From Phytophthora quininea (taxonomy: Eukaryota; Oomycota; Peronosporomycetes; Peronosporales; Peronosporaceae), in contig JAAVTG010000621.1 in assembly GCA_011947345.1 (NCBI GenBank), positions 124,001 through 188,000 of the forward strand: a stretch of 64,000 nucleotides of DNA, written 5' to 3'. The notes under the pieces were generated by a model. That model saw only the letters and a list, made by a program, of their open reading frames with translations, did not search any database and was not told the origin of the DNA. This document shows, one piece after another, positions 1 through 10,062 of this stretch. A program made the position numbers and the translations under genes. Positions within the stretch are counted from its first letter, which is position 1. Each line of letters opens with the position of its first letter.

Positions 1-358
1 GGATACTATTCAAACGCGGACGACGGGGAAGATGCGTTCGGTAAGAGTTTGTGACTGTATGAAGGTACTCTAAGCAGAAGGATAACGGGGTTTTACCTTG
101 TTTGTCGGCAGATATGAGGAAGGCGCTTCCACGAGACGTCCACAAGAAATCCATCGTTCCTTTGCCGCATCCGATCACTCCAGATCAACTCTAAGATGTG
201 AGCCAAGACATCGACGTTTTTCAAGGTACGCGTAGATATTGACAAGAAGTATAACATTGGTTGATCATCCTCTTTTGCTCGGAAGGGGCAGCACCAGCGA
301 CGTGGTGTGATAAGTGTTAACGTACACAACGCGACTATACGGGACGCATATCCGTGAC
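1..358. other. Intergenic, left edge
   Basis: No convincing gene is seen here. Short frames on both strands lack recognisable motifs. The stretch lies downstream of the minus-strand gene that ends at 359. Confidence 0.4.
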
Positions 359-1657
359 TCAAATTTGCTCGTGGGTCTTGATCGTCACTGGTGTTGCGGA
401 TTCTGCTTTGTGAGTGGGTTGCTTGGTCGGGTGAAGAGGAAGACCACTAGGTCGCTGTACTCGAGGGACAGTGGCAAGAGGTTGCAGCTTTCGTCGCGTC
501 TTATCAGTCCCGACGATCAGCACTTCATCCTTCTCTTGATCCTCCTGTTCAGCCACCGGTGGTCGATCGCTCACCAGCTTATCTGCACTATTGCCCGATG
601 ACTGAGCTAAAGACGCGGACTCGGCAGGACCAGCTGCTCTTGATGCCGTCTCCGGACGAGGAGGAATACTCTGACTATGGATGCGACCACTTCTTCGGAT
701 GCGAGCTCGCTTGAGCTCTTCCTTGTCCTTCGTCACATCCCACAGCGATCCGCTCCTCACGTTGCCGAGAATTTGTCGGATCGCGTCGTACAGATATCGT
801 CCGTTGGCTTTGAGGATCGCGTCCTGGAACCATTCGGACTGCACTCGCCCGACGATCTGCCTCAAGCGCGCTTCGCGCTCGCTCAATTGATTTGAGCTCT
901 GCAGTTCGATTTGCATGGTGCCTGCGTGATTCAATATCTCGCGTAGTAGAACGTTGCCGACGCGTCGTTCCTGCGGGAGACGTTCATTGATCCGGACGAC
1001 AAACTCCATACTGACGTGACTCTCGTCCAACGCAGCGCTGGGTATTCCGCCCACGGTGTGGCGCCCACGGGAAGGCTGCTTATCGTACGAGTCAACGTGT
1101 TTATTCGGAAGTTCGAGCTCGCCATTCCTGTCCTTGGCCACGAGTTCGCTCTCGCCGTATTTTGCGATCGCAGCTGAGACCATGAGCAACTCGAGCAGGT
1201 CTTGCGTCGAGTCTTTATTCTTGCGGATGCACCGCAGCACCTTGGGACTCACAATGTAGTTGACCCACGTGTTTAACTGCTCCCGACTGAACTCGCTACG
1301 TGCCTGAATCTCGCGGGTCATCTCGAGCTCGTAATTCTTGAAAAACGTGCGGAACCGACCGTACCGGGCTTCGTCAATGTCTCGGATGAGCTTGGCTCGC
1401 TGCACGCTGGAGGTGTCGACGTCGTGCAGTGCAAAGTCGATCTTGCCGCCAATTCGGGGACTCGCTTCGCTGATAGACCGCCGCAGTCTCGTCACCTCGT
1501 CTTTCGACGCCAACGACGACCGTCGACTCATGGGCATGACCGGTTTCCAGACCACCGGCGCCGGAGTAGATGACCGGGAGGAACTACCGGCCATGGTGTG
1601 GCGCCGCTGCTGCTGCGGTCGGACGTCGACATTGTCGTCCTCGTGACTCCCCGACAT
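359..1657 (-). CDS. Family F protein, divergent long member
   Basis: A 432-residue intronless ORF of unknown function. It is a distant paralogue of the proteins at 8739, 39361 and 62467. It shares an N-terminal helical block (around residues 80-185, with the conserved stretch LMVSAAIAKYGESELV) and a C-terminal block (around 215-320, including WFQDAILKANGRYLYDAIRQ). The other copies have SAAIAKYGEQELV and KFQDAMLQVGGQYIYDAIR at the matching places. The termini are basic, Ser/Pro-rich and probably disordered. No signal peptide or membrane segment is seen, so a cytoplasmic or nuclear protein is inferred. Unlike its relatives it has no SPVK repeat tail and no visible frameshift, which makes it the best candidate for an intact founder. 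The start is the first ATG of the open frame. I do not recognise the family. Confidence 0.75.
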   Translation of the reverse strand: MSGSHEDDNVDVRPQQQRRHTMAGSSSRSSTPAPVVWKPVMPMSRRSSLASKDEVTRLRRSISEASPRIGGKIDFALHDVDTSSVQRAKLIRDIDEARYGRFRTFFKNYELEMTREIQARSEFSREQLNTWVNYIVSPKVLRCIRKNKDSTQDLLELLMVSAAIAKYGESELVAKDRNGELELPNKHVDSYDKQPSRGRHTVGGIPSAALDESHVSMEFVVRINERLPQERRVGNVLLREILNHAGTMQIELQSSNQLSEREARLRQIVGRVQSEWFQDAILKANGRYLYDAIRQILGNVRSGSLWDVTKDKEELKRARIRRSGRIHSQSIPPRPETASRAAGPAESASLAQSSGNSADKLVSDRPPVAEQEDQEKDEVLIVGTDKTRRKLQPLATVPRVQRPSGLPLHPTKQPTHKAESATPVTIKTHEQI

Positions 1658-1984
1658 GATGTCGAATGAAGTCTGTTGGTCGACGCTCTCAATGGCACGC
1701 CACCCGGCGGCTGTTTTTTCATCTTATCGCAGCCCTCCCGGCGCCTATCCGCGACGCCAAGTTGGCAATCTGAACTCTGCACGCAGCTGGGTCAGGCACT
1801 TCGACATGCGAGCCACAACCATCGTACAGGCAGACGGCAGTCACAGCTTCGGCGCCAGAAGCGGCCTGGACATCCTGTAGAAGCGATGGATTCATTCTGC
1901 TCGACTAGAGCTACTGTCGCAGCAAAACGATGGCAGACTCGGAGCCAGCCGACGGCGCGGAGCGATGGAGCTGACCGCCACGGA

Positions 1985-3051
1985 TCAAGGAGAGCGAGTT
2001 TCGTTTGTGCCCACCGTGCTCGTCCTGGCAGCGGCTATCACCGGCGGTTGTTTATCGCCAAAGTCTCGACAAGAACACGACAACGTCAGCGCCACCAAGA
2101 GAAGAGTGTTGCGTTTTCCAGGAAGCCGATAACCTACGATTTGCGTCGGTGTGTGGGCTCCAGAAGCGACGAACGGGGCGCTGCTTACGATCTCAGCTGA
2201 TCGGCTCTGAATAATGGTGATCGGGAGTCGTGTAGTCCATGAACTCGACCTGTCCTTCACTGGAGACGCATTCTTCATAGGCGACACGTTCTTGACGACG
2301 GCAACGTACTTCACGGGGCACACGTTCGTCAACGGGGTGATTTCTTTCGGTTGTTGCACGTGCGTCGTGGTCTTGGTCATCCTCGCCGACTTCACCGATT
2401 TGGCAGTTAGTGGCGCAGGCGGTGGCGACTGAACTTGGCTGGTCTTCTTCTGGCTGCTCTGTTGAGCTGTCTTCTTGTCCGACGGCGCTGCAACAATGCG
2501 AACCACCGCAGGTTTTCGCTGTTGCTGCTTCCGTTGGCTTGCCATGCAGACTGGCTGGAAGCGCAGACTGGAGAGCCCGTCCATCTCGCCCAATTTGTAC
2601 AGGCGGACCAGCTCCCGCTCGCCATACGTGGCAAACGCGGCCGACACGATTAAAAGCGCCGGGAGAGCTTGTCGACTCTCCTTGCGAGACGTGATGCAGG
2701 CAATCGTCTTGGCTCCGACCGCACTGCGAATCCAGCCATCCACTTGCTCGCGGTTTGCATCTGTCTTGCAGTTGATGAGGCTTGTTGTAGCAGCATCGTA
2801 GTTGGTCATGAAGTCGTGGAACTGCTTGTACAGCTCGAAGTCGTCTTTTCGGAGTTGACGAGCTCGCTGCACACTCCAGACCTTGACGTTATCGAGCGGG
2901 TACGCCTGAGCATTGCTGGTGTTATCGTTGTATGTCGGTCGAGATCGAAAAGAGATCACTCAGAAGGAATGAACGGGCTGCTGGAGTAGTCCTGGAGTTT
3001 GGCAGGGCTTGTGTCATTGTTGTCAGTAGTGGTCAAACCTTGACTTGTCAT
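1985..3051 (-). pseudogene. Family F short member, apparently degraded
   Basis: The core (AYPLDNVKVWSVQRARQLRKDDF and the following ~110 residues, ending near MDGLSSLRFQ) is nearly identical to the intact short member at 7018-7758. It has only the N-terminal block of the family. An ATG at 3051 opens a reading frame that stops near 2960. The sequence homologous to the 7018 protein then continues in shifted frames, so the N-terminal region carries at least one frameshift. The tail has SPMK/SPVK repeats (NVSPMKNASPVK) and then an unrelated C-terminus of ~80 residues, which suggests another shift. It may be a pseudogene or a gene damaged by assembly indels. Confidence 0.5.
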
Positions 3052-3124
3052 CGAGTCCTTCAATGCATTACATGGAGCAGCAAGCGTTTCTCTTTATTCA
3101 CCGGCAAGAGCGGTATCGTTATCA

Positions 3125-4699
3125 TCATGCTCCAATGGTAATGGGGAAACACGAGAGATCCTTGAGGTCTACAAGCACAATGGTGGACGTCTCCACAAAC
3201 GACGGCACCGTGATGATTCTCACTTGCTGTCCCTTTGCACCTGCCAACACTTACGTTAGAGCATTCAATGCAAGTACCACAACTGCATATCATGGCTGTA
3301 CCTTTGACAAGACGCGTGCTGAAGCGTGGCTGGTTCCCAGCAAAGTACACGTGCGGACAGCTCTCGAGAATGAATGGGTCCTCGTTGGCCATGGGGAAGC
3401 ACGCCAGCAGATCAGGAGCAGTCGGAGCGGCATGACGCCACTCAAGACACCGCTCAAGGTAGTCCAGCGCGCGTTCCTGCTCTTGCTTCTCCTTGTCCTC
3501 ATCTGTCGCCATGCTGGCATCGCCATCTACATCGTCCTCATCGCTCTTCGGCAATGTGCACTGCAGCATACTCTGGAGCGGTTGGCCTGCGTGTCCAAAG
3601 AGCTGAACGCCACCCACCTGCGCTTCGTACGGGTTGGTCACACAGCGGAACGACTTAAAGTGCGAGCTGCGAGGGAACAAACATGGGTGGAAGCTCTGCT
3701 GCGGTAGGGTATAATTGCTCGGGTCGGACGCGCCAGGCATCAAGTCCACACACATGGCCGCAGCCAACGTGGACACCAGCTCATCAGCATTCTTCAAGGG
3801 CTCTCCATCGAGGGCTAGCTCCTCGGCCGTCTTGCGCGTAATCGTCGGAGCCTGAACATCTCCCTTGGTTGTAGCTGCTAGGACATTGCCCACTACAATT
3901 GTACGCACAATCTTCGATACAAACTGCTTCTCGGCGTCGTCTCCAAGTCGTCCAGCGAGGTAGTCCACCAGTAAGTGGTTCCGTAGTGGTTGCACGTCCG
4001 AGTTGCGACCCACGCCAAGCCCTGATACTAGCGCTACGTATTCACTCTCACTACGTTCTGGTAGTGGATGCTGCGGTGGGAAGGACGCCGTGTAGATCTG
4101 TTCGACGTGAAACTGTCCTCCTCCTCCTGCTGGGGGACGCGTCCACGCACGGCGAGCACTACACCAGTGACCATGCGGGACACGTCAATGTCCCCCACTA
4201 GCTCTACTCGTCCACTCTCGTCCTCCAGCAATAGTTCGTCCTCCTTTGTCGCCAGAGGTTTCTGCAATTTCTCAATGGGGGTCACTCCGCCCTCGCTTGT
4301 CAACTCCTTGAAGATGTCTGGCTTGTCCACGAGGACCTTGAGCAACGTCCCGATGAGGACGCACTCCTGTCCATCGGGCTTGAGGTCAATCACCTTGGGC
4401 AGGATCGGCACGCGACCTTGGCACTGAGTGTCCACCTGGACGGTCACCACATCACGCAGCTGCTGCAACCGACTCACGTAAATGTGCGAGAATTGCTGGT
4501 TGTACGACTTCTGCTTGAGCACGAAGCGTTGGTACGTGGGCGTGTACTCAACGGAGCTGCGTGGGATCTACATCATTAGAGAGAAGAGAACGTCGGCTAT
4601 CAGATGAGGGGTCTAAGAGCGGGATTGGCCGTCTATGAGAGCCGCAAGAGGTCCATGAAGGCCACGGGACACCCCACGTACCATCGCTGTTGGCGCCAT
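3125..4699 (-). CDS. POLD2: DNA polymerase delta small (regulatory) subunit
   Basis: Encodes the B-subunit of replicative DNA polymerase delta, which bridges the catalytic subunit and the other accessory subunits in the nucleus. The N-terminal OB-fold region reads YNQQFSHIYVSRLQQLRDVV. The inactive calcineurin-like phosphoesterase domain follows, with VDLMPGASDPSNYTLPQQ, HPCLFPRSSHFKSFRCVTNPYEA, SPHVYFAGNQPRF-type motifs and a C-terminal VRIITVPSF strand, all typical of POLD2. Inferred structure: a tiny first exon (six codons from the ATG at 4699), an intron at about 4568-4681 (GTACGT...TAG), a long second exon, a small GTACAG...CAG intron near 3250-3310 and a final exon ending at TGA 3125-3127. 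A one-base shift lies in a GGA-rich run near 4120. Because the protein is essential and both sides are conserved, I read this as an assembly indel. Confidence 0.88.
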
Positions 4700-4772
4700 T
4701 TTTCAATTGTGTAAACGTTGCGTAGATACTGAAAGCAAGTCATTCCATATTCAGTCGATTTTCAACCACGAG

Positions 4773-5270
4773 CTAGTTGCAGTTGTCGGAGTGTGTCTCT
4801 GCCTGGCTGAAAGGGAGCTGCTTGCGGCATTTGCAGCATCGTACCAACAGTGCAGAAGGGTCTGCAGGACTAGCAACTTCCGGAACTGGTTTCGGTTCCT
4901 CCGGCTCCGTTCTGGTGCTCTGGTGCACCACTGCATGCACAGCGTGCCAGTCCACACGCACCACCTCCGTCATTCGACTGTTCCACGGGATCATCGATGG
5001 CGTTAGACTGCCCGAGTCGAAGAACCCCACGACTTGGGTGGTGGTCTCTTCGTCCTGATCAAACATTGGCACGGCGTTGCATCGACTCTCGACCTCCTCA
5101 CGCAGCCACTGGAACATCGACTGCTCTGTGAAGTACACACGAAGTTGCACTGGTTTCACTGCATCGTTGTCGTCGTGAGTGACCTGCACGTTGACAAAAC
5201 AGAACCGAGAGCGGTCGGTGCGGCTTTTCAGCACAGGGCGCAGCAGTTGGCTGGTTGAAGGAGACGCCAT
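4773..5270 (-). CDS. Hypothetical protein with C-terminal CxxC...HxxxC motif
   Basis: About 165 residues from an ATG in a strong context (ACCATGG). It could start upstream of this if the reading frame is joined to the preceding gene. The visible feature is a C-terminal cluster, CCKCRKQLPFSQAETHSDNC, that could bind one zinc ion. The rest is a mixed alpha/beta region without a recognised domain. It lies only ~47 bp downstream of the stop of the gene at 5318-6709 on the same strand. Its open frame extends back to overlap that gene, so the two may be one protein split by a frameshift. I do not recognise the family. Confidence 0.5.
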   Translation of the reverse strand: MASPSTSQLLRPVLKSRTDRSRFCFVNVQVTHDDNDAVKPVQLRVYFTEQSMFQWLREEVESRCNAVPMFDQDEETTTQVVGFFDSGSLTPSMIPWNSRMTEVVRVDWHAVHAVVHQSTRTEPEEPKPVPEVASPADPSALLVRCCKCRKQLPFSQAETHSDNCN

Positions 5271-5317
5271 GGTCGTTGAAAGCGTCTTCCACAGGTCGAT
5301 CACGTTCTTATCTTGCG

Positions 5318-6709
5318 TCAACCAGAGCTCCGTGGAGATACAGCAAGGCCGAGGTGGTGGATCTTATTGTGAAGAATCATCTTGCTGGTGACGTCGAGCG
5401 TATTGGGCGGCATCAACTTTGCTGCTTCGACTAGCAACGTCCCAGCAAGAGCAAACTGTTCGGTCGACAAGCGGTGCAAGTCTCCGTAACACGCCAAGGC
5501 CAAAGCGAGTTGTGTACGCAATGAGTGCTCCCGAGCGAGTTTAATGGCGTGTTCCAGTTGCGACTGCGCGAGACTCGTCGAACCGACGGTGGTGGTTAGC
5601 AAAGCGCGTTGCAGGTTGATGAACCCGCTGACTAGCCACGTCAACGTGTGCAAGTCGGGCTCATCCATCGCACGAGCGAGCTCCATCGCTGAGCCAAGGA
5701 GGAAATGACAGTGTGGGTCATCCAACTCGATCTCGCTGGTGAGTTGAAGAGCAAGTAGAACTTTCGCTTCCACTGCTTTACGGAGAGCCGTCCGCCGAAA
5801 CTCGAACGTCAACTGAGGCTGCTCCGAACTCGTGTATATACTCGATAAACCTTGTACGGTGACGGCGTCGTGTTCTGTTTGGCCGTACAACGCAACATCG
5901 AGGTCTTCCGAGTCAATCTCCAGTGCCAACACGACGGCGAGTCGTGATGCTGCTCGTTGGAACTCAAAGACCATTCGAGGCGATCCCAGCTTGTCAGGAA
6001 TTTCACCACCGCCGCCACCACCACCACCACTTTGAGGAACTTTAACATAACTGTTTGAGATGGGACTGAGGTTGGCAAGATCAGCGTAGTCCAAGTCCAG
6101 CGTCACGTGCGGTGCAGATGCAGTCATCAGTGCGTCCAGGAATGCACCTCTACCGGAGTTGTGCTCGAACTCGACCCATAACTTACTGCCGTCCTTCACC
6201 ACCACCAAGCAATCTTTGGTTCTCGCAGCAAAGCCACTGCTTCTACTAGACTCGCCAGAAGTCGACACCGTTCGAAACGTTAGCTGCACCTGCACAATCA
6301 TCGCGTAGCTGATAGCCGCCCATTGCTCGAAATCGTCGTACGAAGTCACGTGTGGACATTGGAAATTGCTAGCGAGTCGTTGCTGTGAGCTGCTCTCCAG
6401 TGTGAGCTCGTGAGGTGCGACGCAGACGCACGTCCGGACCTGCGGTTGCTTCCGACGGAGAACGAACAGGTGGGCATCGCCCAAAGCGAGCAGCAGGTCC
6501 TTGTCTGCTCGATACGGAGCCTTCTTGTTGGTTTTGAAGCAACTCTGTTTGAAATCCTCTTCTTCACTCCATTCATCCACTTCGACGTACAAGCGCGCCA
6601 GGACACCGTAGTGACAGACGTTTGAGTTTATCATTTCTTCCTGCTCCGGCAAAAGTGCGTTTTGAACCAGAGGGTCCCCGAAATAGGAAAGGAAAGCTGT
6701 TGCATCCAC
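5318..6709 (-). CDS. Hypothetical helical-repeat protein
   Basis: A 463-residue ORF of unknown function. The N-terminal 200 residues look like a beta-rich PH-like module (LLLALGDAHLFVLRRKQ, CLVVVKDGSKLWVEFEH). A nine-glycine linker sits around residue 225. The C-terminal half is amphipathic helices resembling TPR-type repeats (LLGSAMELARAMDEPDLHTL, QLEHAIKLAREHSLRTQLAL). No signal peptide is seen. It may be a scaffold or adaptor protein. It runs divergently from the short F gene at 7018, with ~300 bp between the starts. The C-terminus may continue into the 4773-5270 frame if a one-base indel lies near 5320. Confidence 0.6.
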   Translation of the reverse strand: MDATAFLSYFGDPLVQNALLPEQEEMINSNVCHYGVLARLYVEVDEWSEEEDFKQSCFKTNKKAPYRADKDLLLALGDAHLFVLRRKQPQVRTCVCVAPHELTLESSSQQRLASNFQCPHVTSYDDFEQWAAISYAMIVQVQLTFRTVSTSGESSRSSGFAARTKDCLVVVKDGSKLWVEFEHNSGRGAFLDALMTASAPHVTLDLDYADLANLSPISNSYVKVPQSGGGGGGGGEIPDKLGSPRMVFEFQRAASRLAVVLALEIDSEDLDVALYGQTEHDAVTVQGLSSIYTSSEQPQLTFEFRRTALRKAVEAKVLLALQLTSEIELDDPHCHFLLGSAMELARAMDEPDLHTLTWLVSGFINLQRALLTTTVGSTSLAQSQLEHAIKLAREHSLRTQLALALACYGDLHRLSTEQFALAGTLLVEAAKLMPPNTLDVTSKMILHNKIHHLGLAVSPRSSG

Positions 6710-7017
6710 GAGGCAGGAAGTTTGAGCTGACAGTGATCACCTTGCAACCAACAATTTCTACAAAGCAACGTGCTTTGCATAGTGTAACTGCATGGTAGAT
6801 GCAGAGCTGCACAACGATCATCTTTCTTTATCCCCTCCATATAGCAGAAGAGGAAGGCAAGCCAACCCCAGTTTGACTGCCGCATCGTCCTCGCTTTCCA
6901 GTTGGGGGATAAGACTCCAAGACGTTTTAACGGCTTCGGTCTGATCGACCCGGAGGAGTTGATGATCTCGACGACACTCACTTCCCAATTCACGAGCAAG
7001 CCCAAGAGCCCCCAACA

Positions 7018-7758
7018 ATGACGACTGCAGCAGACAAGCAAACACCGACTAAGGCTACTGTCAAGACTGCTAGTGAGTTCACTTCGATCGACATCTTTTC
7101 CATCTCGGCAGATGTCTACTCGGATGCTAACAGTGCCCAGGCGTATCCGCTCGACAACGTCAAGGTCTGGAGTGTGCAGCGAGCTCGTCAACTCCGAAAG
7201 GACGATTTTGACATGTACAAGCAGTTCCACGACTTCATGACCAACTACGATGTTGCCACAACAAACCTCATCAACTGCAAGACGGATGCAAACCGCGAAC
7301 AAGTGGATGGCTGGATTCGCAGTGCGGTCGGAGCCAAGACGATTGCCTGCATCACGTCTCGCAAGGAGAGTCAACAAGCTCTCCCGGTGCTATTGATCGT
7401 GTCGGCCGCGTTTGCCAAGTATGGCGAGCGGGAGCTGGTCCGCCTGTACAAGTTGGGCAAGATGGACGGGCTCTCCAGTCTGCGTTTCCAGCCAGCCTAC
7501 ATTGCGAGCCACCAAAAGCAACTGCAACAGAAGCAGTTAGAGGTGAGTAAGTCCAAGGCAGCTCAGGTGGTGACCCCACCGCCTGCACCAATGACTGCAA
7601 AGTCAACGAAGAGTGTCAAGTTGACCAAGATGACAATTCAGAAACAATCGCCTGTCAAGAGCTCGCCTGTCGACAAGAAGGCGAACATGAAGAACGGAGC
7701 TACCGAGAAAGCTGCTTCGCCAGTGAAGCTGGTTTCTCTTCGGATGACCAAGAATTAA
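7018..7758 (+). CDS. Family F short member, intact
   Basis: A 246-residue intronless protein containing only the N-terminal helical block of family F (residues ~40-150: VKVWSVQRARQLRKDDFDMYKQFHDF through LLIVSAAFAKYGERELV). It is followed by a Lys/Pro-rich tail with PPPAPMTAKS and several SPVK-type motifs (QSPVKSSPVDKK, ASPVKLVS). The C-terminal block of the long members is absent. There is no signal peptide, so the RQLR string is not an RXLR translocation motif. The degraded copy at 1985-3051 is its closest relative, in opposite orientation. Function unknown. The SPVK motifs resemble CDK target sites or histone H1-like DNA-contact motifs. Confidence 0.72.
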   Translation: MTTAADKQTPTKATVKTASEFTSIDIFSISADVYSDANSAQAYPLDNVKVWSVQRARQLRKDDFDMYKQFHDFMTNYDVATTNLINCKTDANREQVDGWIRSAVGAKTIACITSRKESQQALPVLLIVSAAFAKYGERELVRLYKLGKMDGLSSLRFQPAYIASHQKQLQQKQLEVSKSKAAQVVTPPPAPMTAKSTKSVKLTKMTIQKQSPVKSSPVDKKANMKNGATEKAASPVKLVSLRMTKN

Positions 7759-7963
7759 CCCGCTGGTGTCGTCGGCAGTGCTGCTGGACGAGCAAACGTC
7801 TCGGGTGCAACCAAGGCTTAAGAACTAGCCAAAACTGAGCGCACTTCCAGCACAAATGAATAAATGGAATATGCATGAAGATAACTTTCACTTCAACTTG
7901 TCCTGTTCTTGTCTTTTCAAACGTGGGGTCAGGATCTTCCGGTCGTCACTTGACAATTGAGAC

Positions 7964-8437
7964 CATGCCAACCCCGAGGAGCTTCTTGCGGTCGAACGTG
8001 TCTCGCCCGAGGACCTGGCGGGTCTTCTACGAGCCAACGCCGAGGAGACGGTGGTGGTGGATGTCCGCGACGAGGACTATGAGCTAAAGGGCCATATCGT
8101 CGACGCCCAACACCTGCCCAAGGAGAACTTCGCTGAGGACGCGGACGTTGATGCGCTTGTGGCCAAGTTCGGCAATAGGACGGACGTTGTTTTTCACTGT
8201 GGAAGGAGCAACACCAGAGGACCGACCTGTGCGCTACGTTTCATGGAGCGGGCCGAAGCACTTGGAGCGAAAGCCCACGTCCGAGTCCTCGCAGGCGGCT
8301 TCAACGGTTTCGCCGAGGTGCGTTCGGACAGGAGAAATTCACAAGAGATCTAATGGGCTAACAAGCGGTGTGTCGCTATGCAGAAGTTTGCTGATGCAGA
8401 AGACCTCGTGACACCTCCAGTGGAGCTGGCTGAGTAG
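7964..8437 (+). CDS. CDC25/rhodanese-like phosphatase, small
   Basis: A rhodanese-fold protein of the small eukaryotic CDC25-like (Ych1/arsenate reductase-type) group. The catalytic loop is HCGRSNTRGPTCA, with the nucleophilic Cys followed by the phosphate-binding Ser/Arg. VVVDVRDEDYELKGHI is the typical first strand plus CDC25 signature and VLAGGFNGF the last strand. A 66-nt intron (8318-8383, GTGCGT...GCAG) joins a second exon that ends at TAG 8435-8437. The open frame lacks an in-frame ATG at its upstream end. The ATG at 7964 is one base out of frame in an ATGCCAACCCC stretch, so a one-base indel or an unrecognised 5' exon is likely. Predicted role: a small tyrosine phosphatase or arsenate reductase. 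Confidence 0.75.
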
Positions 8438-8657
8438 GTGTTGAAAAGCACAACAACTGGTACTGGTACATGCAATAAGCGCTAAATTTGCCAGTCGGCC
8501 TTGCCACCTTCGCATTCCTAGACGTCTTACCGGTGCCGAGACACCTTATCCGCTGGCGTTATCTTGGAGTTCTTACAGCCATCCCATGGTCAGATACCGC
8601 GACATCCTCGGCACCAATACCCTCGAACAGGGACCAAGTTCAGGATAACAAACGTCT

Positions 8658-8670
8658 CTCACTTTGCAAG
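8658..8670 (+). promoter_or_regulatory. Oomycete initiator-like motif
   Basis: CTCACTTTGCAAG lies ~70 nt upstream of the ATG at 8739 and matches the oomycete Inr (YCAYTYY). The same string precedes the other F genes. Confidence 0.5.
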
Positions 8671-8738
8671 CCACCACCTCCCAAACAACCACCACCACCA
8701 ACCTTTCCGAGAGCCTCCGCTCATCGCCAAGTCTCACA

Positions 8739-9955
8739 ATGACCAAGGCAGCTAACGCTTCGAAGACCACTACGAACGTAAACAACGCCAACGTGTCGGT
8801 CAAGCTGACCACAGCGAATGCCAAGACAACGCCCACCAAGACAACCACCGCAACAAAGACCACCGCCAAGGCTGCCACGACCGCGCCTAAGACCAAGTCC
8901 TTCGCCCTGACCGACGTGACCGTGGCCAGTGTGCAACTAGCCCGTCAGCTCCGTAAGAGTGACCCCGACCGGTTCACCAAGTTCCGCAACTACTTCGTCG
9001 TGTCGGACGCCACCACCGCTGCCCAGGTCAACACCAAGAACCTCAACCCGGAGGTGCTCGCTTGCATTCAGGAGGTCCAACTGAACCAGCAGGATGTCAT
9101 CGCTCTAATCACCGTGTCGGCTGCGATCGCCAAGTACGGCGAGCAGGAATTGGTCCGCAGAGATACTCTCGGCGAGATGGATAACGTGGTCGGCTCGCGC
9201 TTCGGCACGAATGGACTTCGTTCCAAGATGCAGATAGAGCACTCAGTCGGTGCGAGCTTCGTGCTGCGAATGGTGTTGGGTCTGGCACCGGAAAAGCGTG
9301 CGGGGTGCCTGCGACTCCAGGATATTGTGGCCGTGGACAGCAACTCGCGTCTGGTGCTGACGCTGTCCAACAAGGGTCTGAAGCCCGTCATCACCACCGG
9401 TGGCAAGGTGACAGACAAGGTCACTCGTGACCGTCTTCTGCGTATCACCAAACAGGCCCAGTCGACCAAGTTCCAGGACGCCATGCTGCAGGTGGGTGGC
9501 CAGTACATCTACGACGCGATCCGCACGCTGATGAAGAAGGCCGATGCGTCGGTCTGGGATGCCAACAAGGACAGGTCGGCTCTGCAGACCAAGAACATCC
9601 GTCCTCGTTCAAACAGTGGCAACACCAAGATGGACTCGCCGCGTAAACAGCTGCAGTCGGTGAAGAAAGTTGGCACACCGAACAAGCAGGAAGTGAAGAA
9701 GCACCTTCCGGTCGAGGTGAAGACGTCGGTGGTTCCTCCTCCGGCCCCCACCACCGTCAAGAACTCGTCGCCCGTGAAGAATGCTGCTCCGGTGAAAATG
9801 CGTTGACCGCGAAGAACACCGCTCCAGTCAAGAATGTTTCTCTGGTGAAAGGCATGACGACACCCGTGAAGCAGCCCCGGCCGACTGCGGTGGTGAAGGG
9901 AACGCCGTCGATTACTTCAGGCAGCCGCACTACCAAATCTCGCACCACCGCCTAA
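8739..9955 (+). CDS. Family F long member (N-type 1, C-type 1), tail frameshifted
   Basis: Starts at MTKAANASK, supported by conservation with other copies and by an Inr-like motif 70 nt upstream. A Thr/Lys-rich leader precedes the N-terminal helical block (VASVQLARQLRKSDPDRFTKF to SAAIAKYGEQELV) and the C-terminal block (VLRMVLGLAPEKRAG to QYIYDAIRTLMKK). A Lys-rich tail of PVK repeats follows. A missing A in the run at about 9797 causes a stop at 9804-9806 (KNAAPVKMR). The homologous tail resumes in another frame to TAA 9953-9955, ending GSRTTKSRTTA. The same break occurs in the copies at 16695 and 62467, whereas 39361 is open. Function unknown. No targeting signal is visible. Confidence 0.7.
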
Positions 9956-10062
9956 ATCTTCTTGCAGATGAAGCGAGGCACCAACTCGTTTTATCAAGAG
10001 TGCTAAGGAACACAAAACTAATCGGATTAAGCTCTTTACCCCTTATATGTGAATGACAAGAC

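Noticed and set aside
7018..7758. RQLR string in family F proteins as an RXLR effector motif
   Set aside because: No signal peptide precedes it in any copy, and it lies within a conserved helical block, so it is chance.
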